A DNA stretch of 64,000 bases from JALZKA01 sp963754045. Lineage in GTDB: Bacteria; Actinomycetota; Thermoleophilia; Solirubrobacterales; 70-9. The position numbers and the translations under genes were made by a program. How positions within the stretch are numbered: the first letter of the stretch is position 1; each line of letters starts with the position of its first letter. Below, in pieces: positions 37,817-45,688 of this stretch. The stretch lies in NCBI GenBank assembly GCA_963754045.1, contig CAVWEN010000002.1, positions 1,302,001 through 1,366,000 on the forward strand, in the 5' to 3' direction. Below the pieces are notes generated by a model. It was not told the origin of the DNA and made no database searches. It was given only the letters and a program-made list of their open reading frames with translations.

Positions 37817-38955
37817 GCGCGCGCGAGCGATCTCTCCGGCGCGCCAACCCGGGCGCGATCGCGCGCAAAGTCCGGGTGGGCGATCCGCAGGTAGTGCTCG
37901 AACGACCACTCGAGAAAGCGGCGCCGGCCCGCCGCGGCGACGATTCCGCGCTGTGCCCGGGGCGGAAAGCGCGGCACCAACCGCTGCATGCGCAGCAGCC
38001 AGCGGAATTTCCACTCGTGTGAGTCGTTGAACTCCGCGTAGTCGGCCATTGCCGTTTCGCGGTCCTTGCGTCCCTCGACCACCGCTCGGAGCTCGTCGCC
38101 CAGGGCGATGGCGAAGTAGAAGGCGGTCCGGATGCCCTCGGCCGTCAGCGGGAGGCAATGGCCGGCGGAATCGCCACAGAAGAAGACTCCCGCCTCTGTC
38201 GCCGGGCGCAGCTTGTGCGGGATCCAGTTGCCCTGGTAGCCGATCGCGTCGCGCTCGAGGTCTTCGGCGAGTAGCACCGTCGTGTCCTTGACGTGAAAGC
38301 CCGGGTCGAACGAGCCGACGCCGATGCGCGTTTCCTCGCCCGCCGGAAAGCTCCAGCTGTAACCGGCCGGAACGTAGCGGCGGTCGATCCAGATCTCCAT
38401 GTCGTCGCCCGAGCCCGGCGGGTGAACCTCGAGCCCGCGGGAGAGCGGCGCGTCGGGCGGCTGGAACATCGAGCCGAGCACCCGCTTCCAGCCAAGCGCG
38501 TCAACCACCAGGGGTGCCGCGACCTCGCCACGGTCGGTGACCACCGTGACAGTTCCGTCGACGGCGATCCGCTTGCCCTCGACCTTGGCGGTTTCGAATT
38601 CGGCGTCGCCCTGGTCGGCGAGGATCGCGCAGAGCTCCTTGTAGTCGAAGGTGGAGAAGCTCCAGGGGAGGCCGTAGCGGCTGGTGCCGTGTGGAGTGTG
38701 AACCACGAGCTCGTCGAAGCGCTGGCGGGCCGAGCCCTCCAGGCCCATCGCCTCTAGCCACCCGGTCGGGATGCCGCAGGCCGATGTCTGGCGCTCGCCG
38801 ATCTCGTAGCGGTCGAGCACCAGCACCCGGGACCCGGAGCCCGTTAGCTGCCGAGCGATCGTCAATCCCGCGAAGCTCGCACCGCACACGATGACGTCGA
38901 AATGACCCGAAATCGGCGTCCTCAAGGCGCCACGCTTTGTCGCTCTCACCGGCAT
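37813..38955 (-). CDS. FAD-dependent oxidoreductase, geranylgeranyl-reductase-like
   Basis: 380-residue flavoprotein. The N-terminal dinucleotide motif FDVIVCGASFAGLTIARQLTGSGSRVLVLDRYEIGE lies at residues 18-55, and the second FAD motif GVFFCGDSAGHCLPLTAEGIRTAFYFAIALGDEL near residue 265 is typical of the geranylgeranyl reductase/CrtI-distant family that reduces isoprenoid chains or acts in quinone and lipid maturation. SACGIPTGWLEAMG may contribute a redox cysteine. Substrate unknown. It starts 32 bp from the proposed rpsA start on the opposite strand and is tail-to-tail with the DMT transporter. Confidence 0.82.
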   Translation of the reverse strand: MPVRATKRGALRTPISGHFDVIVCGASFAGLTIARQLTGSGSRVLVLDRYEIGERQTSACGIPTGWLEAMGLEGSARQRFDELVVHTPHGTSRYGLPWSFSTFDYKELCAILADQGDAEFETAKVEGKRIAVDGTVTVVTDRGEVAAPLVVDALGWKRVLGSMFQPPDAPLSRGLEVHPPGSGDDMEIWIDRRYVPAGYSWSFPAGEETRIGVGSFDPGFHVKDTTVLLAEDLERDAIGYQGNWIPHKLRPATEAGVFFCGDSAGHCLPLTAEGIRTAFYFAIALGDELRAVVEGRKDRETAMADYAEFNDSHEWKFRWLLRMQRLVPRFPPRAQRGIVAAAGRRRFLEWSFEHYLRIAHPDFARDRARVGAPERSLARA

Positions 38956-38986
38956 GCGCGAGGCAGTTTGTCATCATTGGGCGTTC

Positions 38987-40447
38987 GTGCCCGCGACCGA
39001 AGCTGTAATCGACCCTGCAATCGAGGCTCCCGCCTCCAACGGCTCCACCGACCTGATGATCGAGGTGGACGGTCGCCTCGTTCCCAATTACGCCGCCACG
39101 ATCAAGCCCTTCGAGGAGGGCGATGTCGTCTCCGGCGAGGTGGTTCGCATCGACAAGGACGAGGTCCTCGTCGACATCGGCTTCAAGTCCGAAGGCGTCA
39201 TCCCGGCCAACGAGCTTTCGATTCGCCGCTCGGTCGATCCGGCCGAGGAGGTCTCGCTCGGAGAGCAGGTCGATGCTCTCGTCCTCACCAAGGAGGACCA
39301 GGAAGGTCGCCTGATTCTTTCCAAAAAGCGCGCTCGCTTCGAGAAGGCCTGGCGCAAGATCGAGGCTGCCGCCGAGACCGGCGAGCCCGTGGAGGGCACC
39401 GTGATCGAGGTCGTCAAGGGCGGCCTGATCCTCGATCTCGGGGTCCGAGGGTTCCTGCCCGCCTCGCTGGTCGACATCCGCCGCGTCCACAACCTCGACG
39501 AGTTCAAGGCCCAGACCCTCGAGTGCAAGGTGATCGAGCTGAACCGTTCGCGCAACAACGTCGTCCTCTCCCGCCGCGCCGTGCTCGAGGAGGAGCGCAA
39601 GGAGGTTCGCGAGCAGATCCTCGAACGCCTGCAGCCTGGCCAGATCGTCGAGGGCAAGATCTCAAACATCGTCGACTTCGGTGCCTTCGTGGATCTCGAG
39701 GGCATCGACGGCCTGATCCACATCTCCGAGCTCAGCTGGAGTCATGTCAACCACCCTTCCGAGATCCTCGAGATCGGCGCCGACGTGCGGGTGAAGGTGC
39801 TCGATATCGATCGTGACCGCCAACGCATCTCGCTCGGCCTCAAGCAGACGCAGGAGGATCCCTGGCAGAAGGTGCTCAACGAGTACCGCCAGGGCGACGT
39901 GCTCGAGGGCAAGGTCACGAAGGTCGTCGCTTTCGGCGCCTTCATCGAGATCGTGCCCGGGGTCGAGGGGCTTGTCCACATCTCCGAGCTCGCCGAGCAC
40001 CACGTCGAGCAACCGGGCGAGGTCGTCCAGCCTGGTGAGGAAAAGTGGGTGCGAATCCTCGAGATCGACGAGGAGCGTCGGCGCATCTCGCTATCGATCA
40101 AGCGCGCCGAGACTAAGAACACGGCGTTTAGCGACCTGATTCCCGACGAGCTCAAGCGCGAGATCGCGCAGCAGCCACAGGCCGAAGCCGAGGAGCCCGT
40201 CCCCGGCGGCGCGGACGTGCCCGACCTCGCGCTCTCCGAGGAAGTCTTCACGGAGGTGCCTCCGGCCGAGCCCGAGGCACCCGCCGAGGCCGCTCCCGAG
40301 ACGCCCCAGCCCGAGGCGGTCGTCGAGCCCGAGCCCGCCGCTGAGCCCGAGCCCGCCGCTGAGCCCGAGCCCGCCGCTGAGCCCGAGCCCGCCGCTGAGC
40401 CCGAGCCCGCCGCTGACGTCCCCGCCGACGACGACCAGGCGGGCTGA
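38987..40447 (+). CDS. rpsA: 30S ribosomal protein S1
   Basis: 486-residue mRNA-binding ribosomal protein with four S1 domains: GDVVSGEVVRIDKDEVLVDIGF (about 35-105), GEPVEGTVIEVVKGGLILDLGV (about 125-190), GQIVEGKISNIVDFGAFVDLEG (about 205-280) and GDVLEGKVTKVVAFGAFIEIV (about 295-370). A long acidic Pro/Glu/Ala tail then includes five copies of a six-residue repeat. Four domains are usual in Actinobacteria. The start is uncertain: GTG 38987 keeps an N-terminal ASNG-type leader, while ATG 39056 is possible and would widen the very short divergent gap. It is followed by coaE. Confidence 0.93.
   Translation: MPATEAVIDPAIEAPASNGSTDLMIEVDGRLVPNYAATIKPFEEGDVVSGEVVRIDKDEVLVDIGFKSEGVIPANELSIRRSVDPAEEVSLGEQVDALVLTKEDQEGRLILSKKRARFEKAWRKIEAAAETGEPVEGTVIEVVKGGLILDLGVRGFLPASLVDIRRVHNLDEFKAQTLECKVIELNRSRNNVVLSRRAVLEEERKEVREQILERLQPGQIVEGKISNIVDFGAFVDLEGIDGLIHISELSWSHVNHPSEILEIGADVRVKVLDIDRDRQRISLGLKQTQEDPWQKVLNEYRQGDVLEGKVTKVVAFGAFIEIVPGVEGLVHISELAEHHVEQPGEVVQPGEEKWVRILEIDEERRRISLSIKRAETKNTAFSDLIPDELKREIAQQPQAEAEEPVPGGADVPDLALSEEVFTEVPPAEPEAPAEAAPETPQPEAVVEPEPAAEPEPAAEPEPAAEPEPAAEPEPAADVPADDDQAG
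40325..40414 (+). repeat. Five perfect 18-bp tandem repeats in rpsA
   Basis: GAGCCCGAGCCCGCCGCT is repeated exactly five times, encoding (EPEPAA)5 in the acidic S1 tail. Perfect identity at the DNA level suggests recent expansion and possible length variation by replication slippage; changes would stay in frame. Confidence 0.95.
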
Positions 40448-40457
40448 GGCCGGCGCC

Positions 40458-41063
40458 TTGACGGCGCCGGCATTCATCGGTCTGACCGGAGCTATCGCCT
40501 CCGGCAAGTCCGCCGCGCTGGAAGCGTTCGAACGCTTGGGCGCCGCCACGCTCTCCACGGACGCAGCGGCGAACGAATTAATCGCCTCGCCGGCGATGCG
40601 CGACCGCCTCGTCGAGCGCTGGGGCGACCAGATCGCCCCGGGCGGGACCGTGGATCGCGAGCGAGTGGCAGCGGTCGTCTTTGCCGATCCTGAGGAGTTG
40701 CGCTGGCTCGAGTCGACCCTGCATCCGATCGTCGGCGAGCGCGTGGTGGGGTGGCGTGCAGAGTTGCCACGGGAAACGGAACTAGCGGTGGTCGAAGTAC
40801 CGCTGCTGTTCGAAGCCGGCATGGAGGCGTTCTTCGACGCCACCCTTGCCATCGCCGCCGCTGCGAGCGTCAGGGCGGAACGGGGTGACGCGCGCGGCAC
40901 GGCCGACCTGGCGGCGCGCGAGGCACAGCAGCTTCCGGCGAATGAAAAGGCCGAACGGGCGACGTTCGTCGTTAACAACGACGGAACGCCGGAGGAGCTC
41001 GAGGCCGCGCTCCGCGAGTTGTGGCCACGCCTGGTCGCATCCGGGGGAGGACACGCCCCGTGA
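40458..41063 (+). CDS. coaE: Dephospho-CoA kinase
   Basis: 201-residue last enzyme of CoA synthesis. The P-loop is IGLTGAIASGKSAALEAFERLG; STDAAANELI matches the DAD-like substrate segment, and LRWLESTLHPIVGERV and VVEVPLLFEAG are family signatures. The usual AQ.TRDERIRR-like lid region (here AAAASVRAERGDARGTADLAAREAQQLPANEKAERATFVVNNDGTPEEL) is less conserved. The start is TTG, with no better codon near. It links this window's pantothenate genes (55-58 kb) to CoA but is not in the same operon. Confidence 0.9.
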   Translation: MTAPAFIGLTGAIASGKSAALEAFERLGAATLSTDAAANELIASPAMRDRLVERWGDQIAPGGTVDRERVAAVVFADPEELRWLESTLHPIVGERVVGWRAELPRETELAVVEVPLLFEAGMEAFFDATLAIAAAASVRAERGDARGTADLAAREAQQLPANEKAERATFVVNNDGTPEELEAALRELWPRLVASGGGHAP

Positions 41064-41617
41064 CCGGGCCCCGGTTGCTCATCTTCGGAGTTGCCCTGAT
41101 CGGGGCAGTCGTCTTCGCCATCAGCCGCATCGACTTCGGCGAGGCGATCAAGGAGGTGACGCTGCCGCTGCGCCACGACGACATCATCCGCCAGCAGGCC
41201 AGGGAAAAGGACATGGATCCAGCGCTGATCGCCGGCGTGATCTACGAGGAGTCGCGGTTTCTCGATCAGACGTCGAACGCCGGAGCGCGCGGCCTGATGC
41301 AGATCACCCACGACACGGCCGACACGATCGAGACGCTGAGCGGCGGCTCGACCTTTGTCTACGACGATCTCGCCAACCCCGACCTCAACATTCGTTATGG
41401 GACCTTCTATCTCCGCTACCTCCTCGACCAGTACGGAGGCAACGAGGTCGCGGCGCTCGCGGCCTACAACGCCGGCCCGGGGAACGCTGACGCCTGGGGT
41501 GGCTCCGACCTCGAAACCGGTGACATTGAGTTCCCTGAGACGCGCAGCTACGTCGAAAACGTGCTCGAGCGCCGCGACGAGTACCGGAAGAACTACGCCA
41601 GGGAGCTGGGCCTCTAG
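41060..41617 (+). CDS. Membrane-anchored SLT-type lytic transglycosylase
   Basis: 185-residue protein with one N-terminal membrane helix (PRLLIFGVALIGAVVFAIS) and a lysozyme-like SLT domain: DMDPALIAGVIYEESRF holds the catalytic Glu, followed by GARGLMQIT, NIRYGTFYLRYLLDQYGGNEVAALAAYNAGPGNADAW. Cleaves the glycan strand of peptidoglycan with 1,6-anhydro formation. The GTG start overlaps the coaE stop (GTGA). Confidence 0.93.
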   Translation: MTGPRLLIFGVALIGAVVFAISRIDFGEAIKEVTLPLRHDDIIRQQAREKDMDPALIAGVIYEESRFLDQTSNAGARGLMQITHDTADTIETLSGGSTFVYDDLANPDLNIRYGTFYLRYLLDQYGGNEVAALAAYNAGPGNADAWGGSDLETGDIEFPETRSYVENVLERRDEYRKNYARELGL

Positions 41618-41634
41618 GGTCCAGGCCTCCGGGC

Positions 41635-43947
41635 GTGGAACTCTTCGTCGCCTGGATCGCGTGCCCGCTCCTGCTCGCGCTGCTGTGCGTGGGCTGTGGG
41701 CTCGCCACCGAGCACTCCGCGCGGGTGAGCCTCCCTCGTGCTCTCGTTCCGTGCGCCGGGTTCGCGGCACTCGTCGTGACCGGGCAGTACACCGCGTATC
41801 TGGACCTCACCGCTGAGCTGACCGTTCCGGTCCTCTGCGCGGTGGCGCTGCTGGGCTTCTTCGTAGGCTGGCACAGGCTGCAGCCGGTTGGGCCCGGGGC
41901 ATGGGGACTCGCAGCCGTCGCGCTCGCCCTGGCCTCTTACGCGGCCCCGATCGTCGCCTCCGGTGAGGCCACCTTCGCCGGCTATATCAAGCTCGACGAC
42001 ACTGCCACATGGCTGGCCTTCACCGATCAAGTGATGGAGCGGGGGCGCGACATCGACCCGCTGGCGCCCTCCAGCTTCGAGGCGACGCTCGCAGTGAATA
42101 TCGGCGAGGGGTATCCGATCGGGGTGTTCGTGCCACTGGGAGTGGTCGCTAGCCTGACGGGTCAGGACCCCGCGTGGCTTGTGCAGCCGTATATGGCCTT
42201 CACCGGCGGGTTGCTCGCGCTCGCCCTGTTTGCGCTTGCCCGCACCATCCTGGCCGGCCCGCGACGAGCGGCCCTGGTTGCCGGACTTGCAGCGCAGCCC
42301 GCGCTGCTCTACGGCTACTACCTGTGGGGCGGGATCAAGGAGGTCGCAGCCGCGGCCATGGTCGCGACGCTGGCGGCAGGCGTGGGATGGGCACACCAGC
42401 GACGCTTCGACCCCGGATCGATCACCGTGCTCGGACTCGTCGCCGGGGGGCTTGTCGGCGTGCTGAGCCCAGGCGGGCTCGCCTGGGCGCTGCCTCCCCT
42501 GCTCGCCGGACTGGCGCTGGCGCTGCGCGAACTCGGACGCAGGGTCGCGCTTAAGCGTGCGACGGTGCTGGCGGTGGTTCTGGCCCTTTCGTCTCTGCCG
42601 GTGGTGGCAGGCGGAGCCATCCCGCCGCCGACCTCCTCACCGCTCACCGACGGGGACGCACGGGGAAATCTCGCCGGACCTCTCGACCCGCTGCAACTGG
42701 CCGGGATCTGGCCCTCCGGTGACTTCCGGTTCGACCCGTCCGACCTTGCGGTTACCCATCTACTGGTCGGTCTGGTGGCGCTCGGCGCCGCGGCGGGGCT
42801 CACGGTCGCATGGCGGCGCCGCAAGCTCGCTCCGGTCGTCTACGTGGCCGGAGCGCTCGCCACCGCATCGGCGCTTGCGCTCGTAGGGTCGCCATGGGTC
42901 GACGGCAAGGTGCTGGCGACCGCATCGCCCGCCGTGTTGTTCGCGGCACTCCTGGGGGCACTCGCCCTGAACGGGCCGCGGATGCGGATCGCCGGAGCCC
43001 TCGCGTTCGCCTTGCTGGCCGGTGGCGTCGTGTGGTCGAACGCCTTGGCCTACCTGGACGTCAACCTCGCCCCTCGGGACCAGCTCGCTGAGCTTGAGGA
43101 GATCGGCGAGATGGTGGCGGAGGAGGGCCCTGCGTTGATGACGGAGTACCAGCCGTATGGGGTTCGCCACTTTCTGCGAAACAGCGATCCCGAGGGGGCC
43201 TCGGAGCTGCGCAGGCGCCGGGTTGGCCTCGTCCACGGCGGGAGCCTGGAGAAGGGCGAATGGGCGGACACCGACCGCTTCGACCCGGCGGCGCTGGCGA
43301 CCTATCGGACCCTGGTGCTGCGGCGCTCGCCTGAGCAGAGCCGCCCTCCGGGCGCCTATCTACGGGTCTGGTCCGGCAACTACTACGACGTCTGGCAACG
43401 ACCACCCGGAATCACTGCGGCCTCCACTCGGGTGTCTCTTGGGACGGGCCGACTCCCTGACGGAACGCCCGAGTGCGAACGGCTACAGGACCTGGTCGCG
43501 GGCTCTCCGCGCTCGATCCTGTGGGCCTCGCCGGCGCTCGAGCCGGTGTTCGCCCAAGGCGCCCCGCTATCAGCCGTCGAGGGCAGCGTCACCGCGCAGT
43601 TGGAGATTCGGCGAGCGACGACGTATGAGCTGTGGCTGGGCGGATCGACCCGAGCGTCGGTTGAGGTGTCGGTGGATGGCGAGGCGCTGGGTGAGGCCGA
43701 GCCGCTGTTGAACAACAACGGGCTGTACGTCGAGCTGGCCGAGGTCGAACTCGCGAGCGGCAATCATCTGGTCGAGCTAGAAATCGAGGGGTCTGGCTGG
43801 ACGCCCGGTAGCGACGGTATCGCGGCGCCGATCGGACCGCTGGCGCTAGCGCCCGCTGATCGCTATCGGGAGCCGGTCGCCGTCCCCTCAGCGGAGGTGG
43901 CATCGCTTTGTGGCAGATCCTGGGACTGGATCGAGCTGGCGCCGTAG
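41635..43947 (+). CDS. Large polytopic membrane protein, GT-C glycosyltransferase-like
   Basis: 770-residue protein with about 12 transmembrane helices through residue 475 and a soluble C-terminal domain. An acidic pair in an early extracytoplasmic loop (GYIKLDDTATWLAFTDQ) is where GT-C glycosyltransferases place their catalytic Asp. The C-terminal 290 residues (YQPYGVRHFLR, RVWSGNYYDVWQRP, then a beta-sandwich-like YELWLGGSTRASVEVSVDGEALGEAEPLLNNNGLYVELAEVEL) look extracytoplasmic and carbohydrate-binding-like. Probably acts in envelope polysaccharide or glycoprotein assembly; this is inference. It starts with GTG 17 bases after the transglycosylase. Confidence 0.7.
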   Translation: MELFVAWIACPLLLALLCVGCGLATEHSARVSLPRALVPCAGFAALVVTGQYTAYLDLTAELTVPVLCAVALLGFFVGWHRLQPVGPGAWGLAAVALALASYAAPIVASGEATFAGYIKLDDTATWLAFTDQVMERGRDIDPLAPSSFEATLAVNIGEGYPIGVFVPLGVVASLTGQDPAWLVQPYMAFTGGLLALALFALARTILAGPRRAALVAGLAAQPALLYGYYLWGGIKEVAAAAMVATLAAGVGWAHQRRFDPGSITVLGLVAGGLVGVLSPGGLAWALPPLLAGLALALRELGRRVALKRATVLAVVLALSSLPVVAGGAIPPPTSSPLTDGDARGNLAGPLDPLQLAGIWPSGDFRFDPSDLAVTHLLVGLVALGAAAGLTVAWRRRKLAPVVYVAGALATASALALVGSPWVDGKVLATASPAVLFAALLGALALNGPRMRIAGALAFALLAGGVVWSNALAYLDVNLAPRDQLAELEEIGEMVAEEGPALMTEYQPYGVRHFLRNSDPEGASELRRRRVGLVHGGSLEKGEWADTDRFDPAALATYRTLVLRRSPEQSRPPGAYLRVWSGNYYDVWQRPPGITAASTRVSLGTGRLPDGTPECERLQDLVAGSPRSILWASPALEPVFAQGAPLSAVEGSVTAQLEIRRATTYELWLGGSTRASVEVSVDGEALGEAEPLLNNNGLYVELAEVELASGNHLVELEIEGSGWTPGSDGIAAPIGPLALAPADRYREPVAVPSAEVASLCGRSWDWIELAP

Positions 43948-43959
43948 GCGCTTGGCGGG

Positions 43960-44331
43960 TCAGCGCTCCGTCGCCAGCCAAACCCACCACATGCAGGCGA
44001 ACTGCAGCGGCAGGCGGGCCCATAGCGCCGCCCGGGGGATTCCACGGTTCTTCAGGCCCTGCACCTGCCGGGGGTCGACCGCCATGTGGATATTCGCCGG
44101 GAAGACCGCGGCCAGCAGGGCGAGCAGCCACCAGCGCGCAACCGGGCGTGTGGCGGGCAGGAGCACCATCAGGCCACCCGCGATCTCCGCATAGCCGCTC
44201 CACGCGACCGCGTCTCGGGGCGAGATCGGCACGTAGTCGGGAACCGTCGCCTCGTACTCACGCGGGATCACGAAGTGCATGATCCCGGCGAACGTAAAGA
44301 ACGCGGCCAGGGCTCGCTGCGACAGGCTCAT
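43960..44331 (-). CDS. DoxX family membrane protein
   Basis: 123-residue protein with four transmembrane helices (RALAAFFTFAGIMHFVIP; VAWSGYAEIAGGLMVLLP; WWLLALLAAVFPANIHMAVD; WARLPLQFACMWWVWLA). The pattern FAGIMHFVIPREYEATVPDYVP and the AEIAGGLMVLLPATRPVARW stretch fit DoxX-like proteins. Function in the family is varied (quinone or redox related). It is convergent with the GT-C-like gene and 12 bp from the metallopeptidase gene upstream on its own strand, so the two may be co-transcribed. Confidence 0.83.
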   Translation of the reverse strand: MSLSQRALAAFFTFAGIMHFVIPREYEATVPDYVPISPRDAVAWSGYAEIAGGLMVLLPATRPVARWWLLALLAAVFPANIHMAVDPRQVQGLKNRGIPRAALWARLPLQFACMWWVWLATER

Positions 44332-44343
44332 CGCCTCATCCTT

Positions 44344-45654
44344 TCAGGAGGCAACGGAGGCAAGGCGGATGGCGGTTCGCAGACCGCCACCGATCCCAAG
44401 TCGGACCTCGCTGCCCCGAGCGCGAACCGCAGCCATCCCCGCCGGTAGCGCGAAGACACCATCGGTTGCTTCACCGTCTAGGCCACGGATGATGTAGGTC
44501 CGCAGGGCAGTCGCAAACTCGCGCGCGTCACGAGCCGTGTCCCAGCGCCAGGCAACACCGAGCGCGTGGCCTAGCGCGCAGTCATCGACGCAATCGGCGT
44601 TCGCGCCTTCGCGTCGCCAGAGCTTGTATCTGTCCGCCGACCATCCCGCGGCCGCCGTTCTAGCTGTGGTCGCATCAACGCCCTCCTCCAGCAGCTCGCG
44701 GGTCGCGAACTCACCGAAGCCGGAGCTATCGAGCGGGCGCCAGTCGAGCCCGGGGCCTGCGAGTTCGGGCGACCGGCCTGGGAGCTCGCCGGTGACGTAC
44801 TTCTCTGGGTGGAGGACCTGCTCGGTGCTGACGGGAGGGCGATCGCGCAGCGCGTAGTCCACGAGCTTCCAGTCGCCGAAGCGACGGAGAGCGGCGATGA
44901 AGCTCGCGCCCTCCTGGTAGACGAAGTCGATCTCGGCAAGCGCGAACCGGGGTAGGCCCGCCGACGGATCCTCGACGGCCGTCGCGGCCCCGAGCAGGGC
45001 GAGCGGGTCGAGGAACCTCACGGCGTACTCCTCCATGACGTTTGTGGCGGTGCCCTCGGTGAGTGCCGCCGTTGCGAGGGAGCGGTCGTCGTTTGAACTC
45101 TCGCGGTCGGGCAATCCGAAGGCCTGGTCTTCCAGGGCGTGAGTGAGTTCGTGAGCGAGCACGAACTCCACCAGCTCAGGCCCCGCTGGCACGGCGTCGC
45201 CCACCAGGTACAGGGATTCATTCTTCGATTCGTAGTAGGCCGCGGCGGCTGAGCCATAGTCGTTGACGATCTCGTCGAAGCTCTCGCTCGGCTCGACCAG
45301 CCCGAGGATGCGCAGCCCGATCTCGGCCGCCGCGAGCTCACGGGCAACCTCCGGCCTGGCGGTACCTCGCTCGACCACGCGTCGCAGCCGCTCTGTCGTG
45401 GATAGCTGCGGCTCGGGGACGCGCTCGAAGCGCAGCCTCCGAATTCGCTCCACCTCGCGCGCCACTCGTGGCGTCCGCCCGGCGCCAAGTCTCGCGAGCT
45501 CCTCGGGATCAAGCTTTGCGCTCGCCGTGGCTCCGGTCGAAACCTGGTCGGGGTCGACCTCCTCGCGGTCGGCGACAGCGCCCAGAAGCAGAAGTCCCAG
45601 GGTCGCGGCGATCAGCGCCAGCGTTCCCGCGAGTGATTGACGCGCGTCGGTCAC
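44344..45654 (-). CDS. Membrane-anchored HExxH metallopeptidase
   Basis: 436-residue protein with one N-terminal hydrophobic anchor or signal (SLAGTLALIAATLGLLLLGAVA) and an extracytoplasmic zinc-peptidase-like domain: VEFVLAHELTHALEDQAFGL holds HELTH, and TAALTEGTATNVMEEYAVRF probably supplies the third ligand Glu. FVYQEGASFIAALRRFGDW and the C-terminal Cys pair NADCVDDC follow. The exact peptidase family is not recognised. GTG 45654 is preferred since extending upstream would overlap the uvrB start; the two genes are divergent with about 34 bp between starts. Confidence 0.75.
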   Translation of the reverse strand: MTDARQSLAGTLALIAATLGLLLLGAVADREEVDPDQVSTGATASAKLDPEELARLGAGRTPRVAREVERIRRLRFERVPEPQLSTTERLRRVVERGTARPEVARELAAAEIGLRILGLVEPSESFDEIVNDYGSAAAAYYESKNESLYLVGDAVPAGPELVEFVLAHELTHALEDQAFGLPDRESSNDDRSLATAALTEGTATNVMEEYAVRFLDPLALLGAATAVEDPSAGLPRFALAEIDFVYQEGASFIAALRRFGDWKLVDYALRDRPPVSTEQVLHPEKYVTGELPGRSPELAGPGLDWRPLDSSGFGEFATRELLEEGVDATTARTAAAGWSADRYKLWRREGANADCVDDCALGHALGVAWRWDTARDAREFATALRTYIIRGLDGEATDGVFALPAGMAAVRARGSEVRLGIGGGLRTAIRLASVAS

Positions 45655-45688
45655 GGAACGATCAAAGCACCCTGGTAATGCTTTGTTT

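Noticed and set aside
40325..40414. Tandem repeats considered as a CRISPR array
   Set aside because: Units are 18 bp, adjoining without spacers and in frame with rpsA, so they are a coding repeat.
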